From Pedobacter cryoconitis (lineage in GTDB: Bacteria; Bacteroidota; Bacteroidia; Sphingobacteriales; Sphingobacteriaceae), in contig NZ_JACHCE010000002.1 in NCBI RefSeq assembly GCF_014200605.1, positions 487,300-551,299 of the forward strand: a DNA stretch of 64,000 nt, in the 5' to 3' direction. Positions 62,560-64,000 of this stretch are shown in pieces; position 1 is the first letter of the stretch; the number at the start of each line of letters is the position of its first letter. A model generated the notes under the pieces. The model saw only the letters and a list, made by a program, of their open reading frames with translations, searched no databases and had not been told where the DNA came from. Both the position numbers and the translations under genes were made by a program.

Positions 62560-64000
62560 TTAGTAATTGTTTTTGTAGAAATCTAAATACTTAGTTACCA
62601 ACTCCTTGTTCCGGAGCTTTTCGAAATTCTCCTTACTGATAATGAAGCTGCTGTAAATACCAGCAGGCACTTTCATAATCTGTTTTAATTGAGGAGTTAT
62701 TCCGTCAGCGTAACTTTTTGCTTCTGCAAAACTAAGAAAGTTCCCAACATATATCAGTTGGTCATTGTCAAATTCTGTTAATTGATGTTTCAAACCAGCT
62801 CCGGGGAAGTTTCCGCGGTTAAACTGCCCGATACCAAAACGTGAAGAGCTTAGGGTTAAGCTGGCATCTGCAACATCGACCACAAAATAATAGACTTTAG
62901 AAATATCTGTACTGAATATTTTGTCTTTGACCGGAGCCGGTACAGGTGACTCTGCTAATTTTACAGGAGCAGTTGGACTTGTGACAGGCATTGTAATGGC
63001 TGGAACTGGTGTTTCAATTACTGGTTTTGTTTCAGCAACGGCAGTAGTGACAACAGGGGTAACCGGATCAGTTACGGGTTTATTGACAGGGTTAACAGGT
63101 GTTTCTTTGACGATTGCTTCCTGGGTTATTGCTGGCTGCACTACTGGTTGAATAACCGGTTTGGTCACTGGCTGTTGAACAACAGCAACTGGTTTCTCTT
63201 TTGCCGGCTGTACAATCGGCTGAAGATCTGGCTGCGCAGCAACCGGAACAATTTTCTCTGCCACTGGTGCAGAAGTAAAGAAACGGGGCTCGGCCGGATC
63301 AAAATCTGGTAAGGCAACTCTTCTTTTACGGAATTCATCCTGGTGAGTGGCAATATAAGCCAGGTGATCTTTGACTAAGGGCACAATTAATTTATCATCC
63401 GGATAAGTGCTGGTGATCGATTTAAAAGCAGCAGTTAAACTATCAATAGACTGTGTTCTTCCTATAGCTATTGCGCGCAGATAACTGAGTTGCGGGTTAA
63501 TCAGGGCAGCAGGAGATTGGCGGATCGTTGAGTTAACTTCTGTAATTACCGACGGGAATGCTTTGCCTTCATAAAGCTCAAATACCTGGTTATATTTCTT
63601 AATACCTGCTGCTTCAAGATCTGATTGTTTCATAGAGTAATCAGGATCAAGAAGGGTTTTTGCATATATGCTTGCGGGAAACTTCTCCAATACCAGTGCT
63701 TTATATTTGGCTGCACTTGCAGGATCTGATTTTTTAGAGGCCAGGTATAAACTATAGTAAATAGAACCCAGGTGATTATTATCCGGGAACCGGCTTAGTA
63801 TTAATTGATAAATACGGATAGCCTCCGGCTGATCATCCAGTTCCTGCTGATAAAAGCTTGCAATTTCATAATAAGCATCAATGATTTTGCCATTTGAAGC
63901 AGCCACAGCATCCGGGGTTAGCGGGATAGCGGCCAAATAATGTTTTCCGGTAGTGTCTTTGTCAGCTATTAATTTTTCAGCTCCGATCTTATCCGTCGGA
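62560..64000 (-). CDS. sprE: Type IX secretion protein SprE/PorW-like TPR protein, 3' part
   Basis: The frame is open to the window edge; 480 residues are visible and the N-terminus lies beyond 64000. A TTG at 63936 could be read as a start, but codons upstream continue without a stop and fit the family, so this is a partial gene. The visible part begins with TPR-like helices (YYEIASFYQQELDDQPEAIRIYQLILSRFPDNNHLGSIYYSLYL), has a Pro/Val-rich linker of about 110 residues and ends with a SPOR-like domain (DNDQLIYVGNFLSFAEAKSYADGI). SprE/PorW is a periplasmic lipoprotein that links the T9SS translocon to the ring. Gap to the PBP gene is 2 bp. Confidence 0.82.
   Translation of the reverse strand, partial: PTDKIGAEKLIADKDTTGKHYLAAIPLTPDAVAASNGKIIDAYYEIASFYQQELDDQPEAIRIYQLILSRFPDNNHLGSIYYSLYLASKKSDPASAAKYKALVLEKFPASIYAKTLLDPDYSMKQSDLEAAGIKKYNQVFELYEGKAFPSVITEVNSTIRQSPAALINPQLSYLRAIAIGRTQSIDSLTAAFKSITSTYPDDKLIVPLVKDHLAYIATHQDEFRKRRVALPDFDPAEPRFFTSAPVAEKIVPVAAQPDLQPIVQPAKEKPVAVVQQPVTKPVIQPVVQPAITQEAIVKETPVNPVNKPVTDPVTPVVTTAVAETKPVIETPVPAITMPVTSPTAPVKLAESPVPAPVKDKIFSTDISKVYYFVVDVADASLTLSSSRFGIGQFNRGNFPGAGLKHQLTEFDNDQLIYVGNFLSFAEAKSYADGITPQLKQIMKVPAGIYSSFIISKENFEKLRNKELVTKYLDFYKNNY

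Noticed and set aside
62921-63151. Plus-strand reading frame rich in Thr, Gly and Val
   Set aside because: It is the antisense shadow of the Pro/Val-rich linker of the SprE-like gene and has no start context or family similarity.
63937-64000. Complete gene starting at 63936 for the SprE-like protein
   Set aside because: The putative start is a TTG and the same frame continues upstream to the window edge without a stop, with residues that fit the protein; it is a partial gene.

Overview
The window is chromosomal DNA of a Bacteroidota bacterium, most likely a Pedobacter-like member of the Sphingobacteriaceae. Several features point there: a complete alternative complex III (act) plus heme-copper oxidase supercluster, the gldKLMN type IX secretion/gliding genes with a sprE/porW-like gene, HmuY-type heme lipoproteins, a TonB receptor with an N-terminal carboxypeptidase-regulatory-like domain, and repeated matches to the Bacteroidota promoter element TANNTTTG. 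I saw no phage, transposase, CRISPR array, rRNA or tRNA.

Layout. 1-1.2 kb: an outer-membrane barrel gene cut by the window edge and a small Cys-containing protein. 1.4-13.1 kb: a heme-acquisition island. The leftward arm is TonB receptor, HmuY, HmuY, lipoprotein, HmuY-like and lipoprotein; the rightward arm is HmuT, HmuU and a fused HmuV-HmuS protein; a PchR-like AraC regulator lies convergent to the rightward arm. The 322-bp divergent intergenic region carries three 18-bp direct repeats phased at exactly 21 bp, plus one inverted copy. The sites sit about 65 bp from each ATG in the same relative orientation, a probable operator set for the AraC regulator. 13.2-14.3 kb: a bacterial deoxyhypusine-synthase-family enzyme.

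14.4-33.4 kb: the respiratory cluster. It holds actABCDEF, oxidase subunits II and I, a terminator, heme A synthase, heme O synthase, two subunit III-like genes, subunit IV, a cysteine-free SCO-like protein, a DUF420 protein with an EF-hand-like loop, then a small CxxC protein, DUF983, DUF2461 and an OmpA lipoprotein. Electrons would pass from menaquinol through ActA-F and cytochrome c domains to the oxidase; the synthases supply heme A.

33.4-49.4 kb: rmlC, DUF4286 and a TPR gene in one leftward operon; an S9-peptidase-like gene lacking the catalytic serine; a histidine kinase/response regulator pair; a metallophosphoesterase; a MoxR-like AAA+/VWA pair; two tandem JmjC-like cupins; and hemW-SDR-fasciclin. 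49.6-53.4 kb: a lipoprotein phosphoesterase, a secreted histidine phosphatase, DUF4271 and hemD. 53.5-58.4 kb: gldKLMN, the T9SS motor and periplasmic ring genes. 58.5-64.0 kb: uvrC, a class A penicillin-binding protein and the 3' part of sprE/porW, closely packed on the minus strand.

Heme recurs across the window: import, release, synthesis (hemD; hemW as a heme chaperone), conversion to heme O/A, and use in c- and a-type cytochromes. The items most worth following up are the HmuV-HmuS fusion, the phased operator array, the S9 pseudoenzyme, the cysteine-free SCO homologue and the EF-hand-like insertion in DUF420. Function calls rest on motif recognition by eye; no database search was run.
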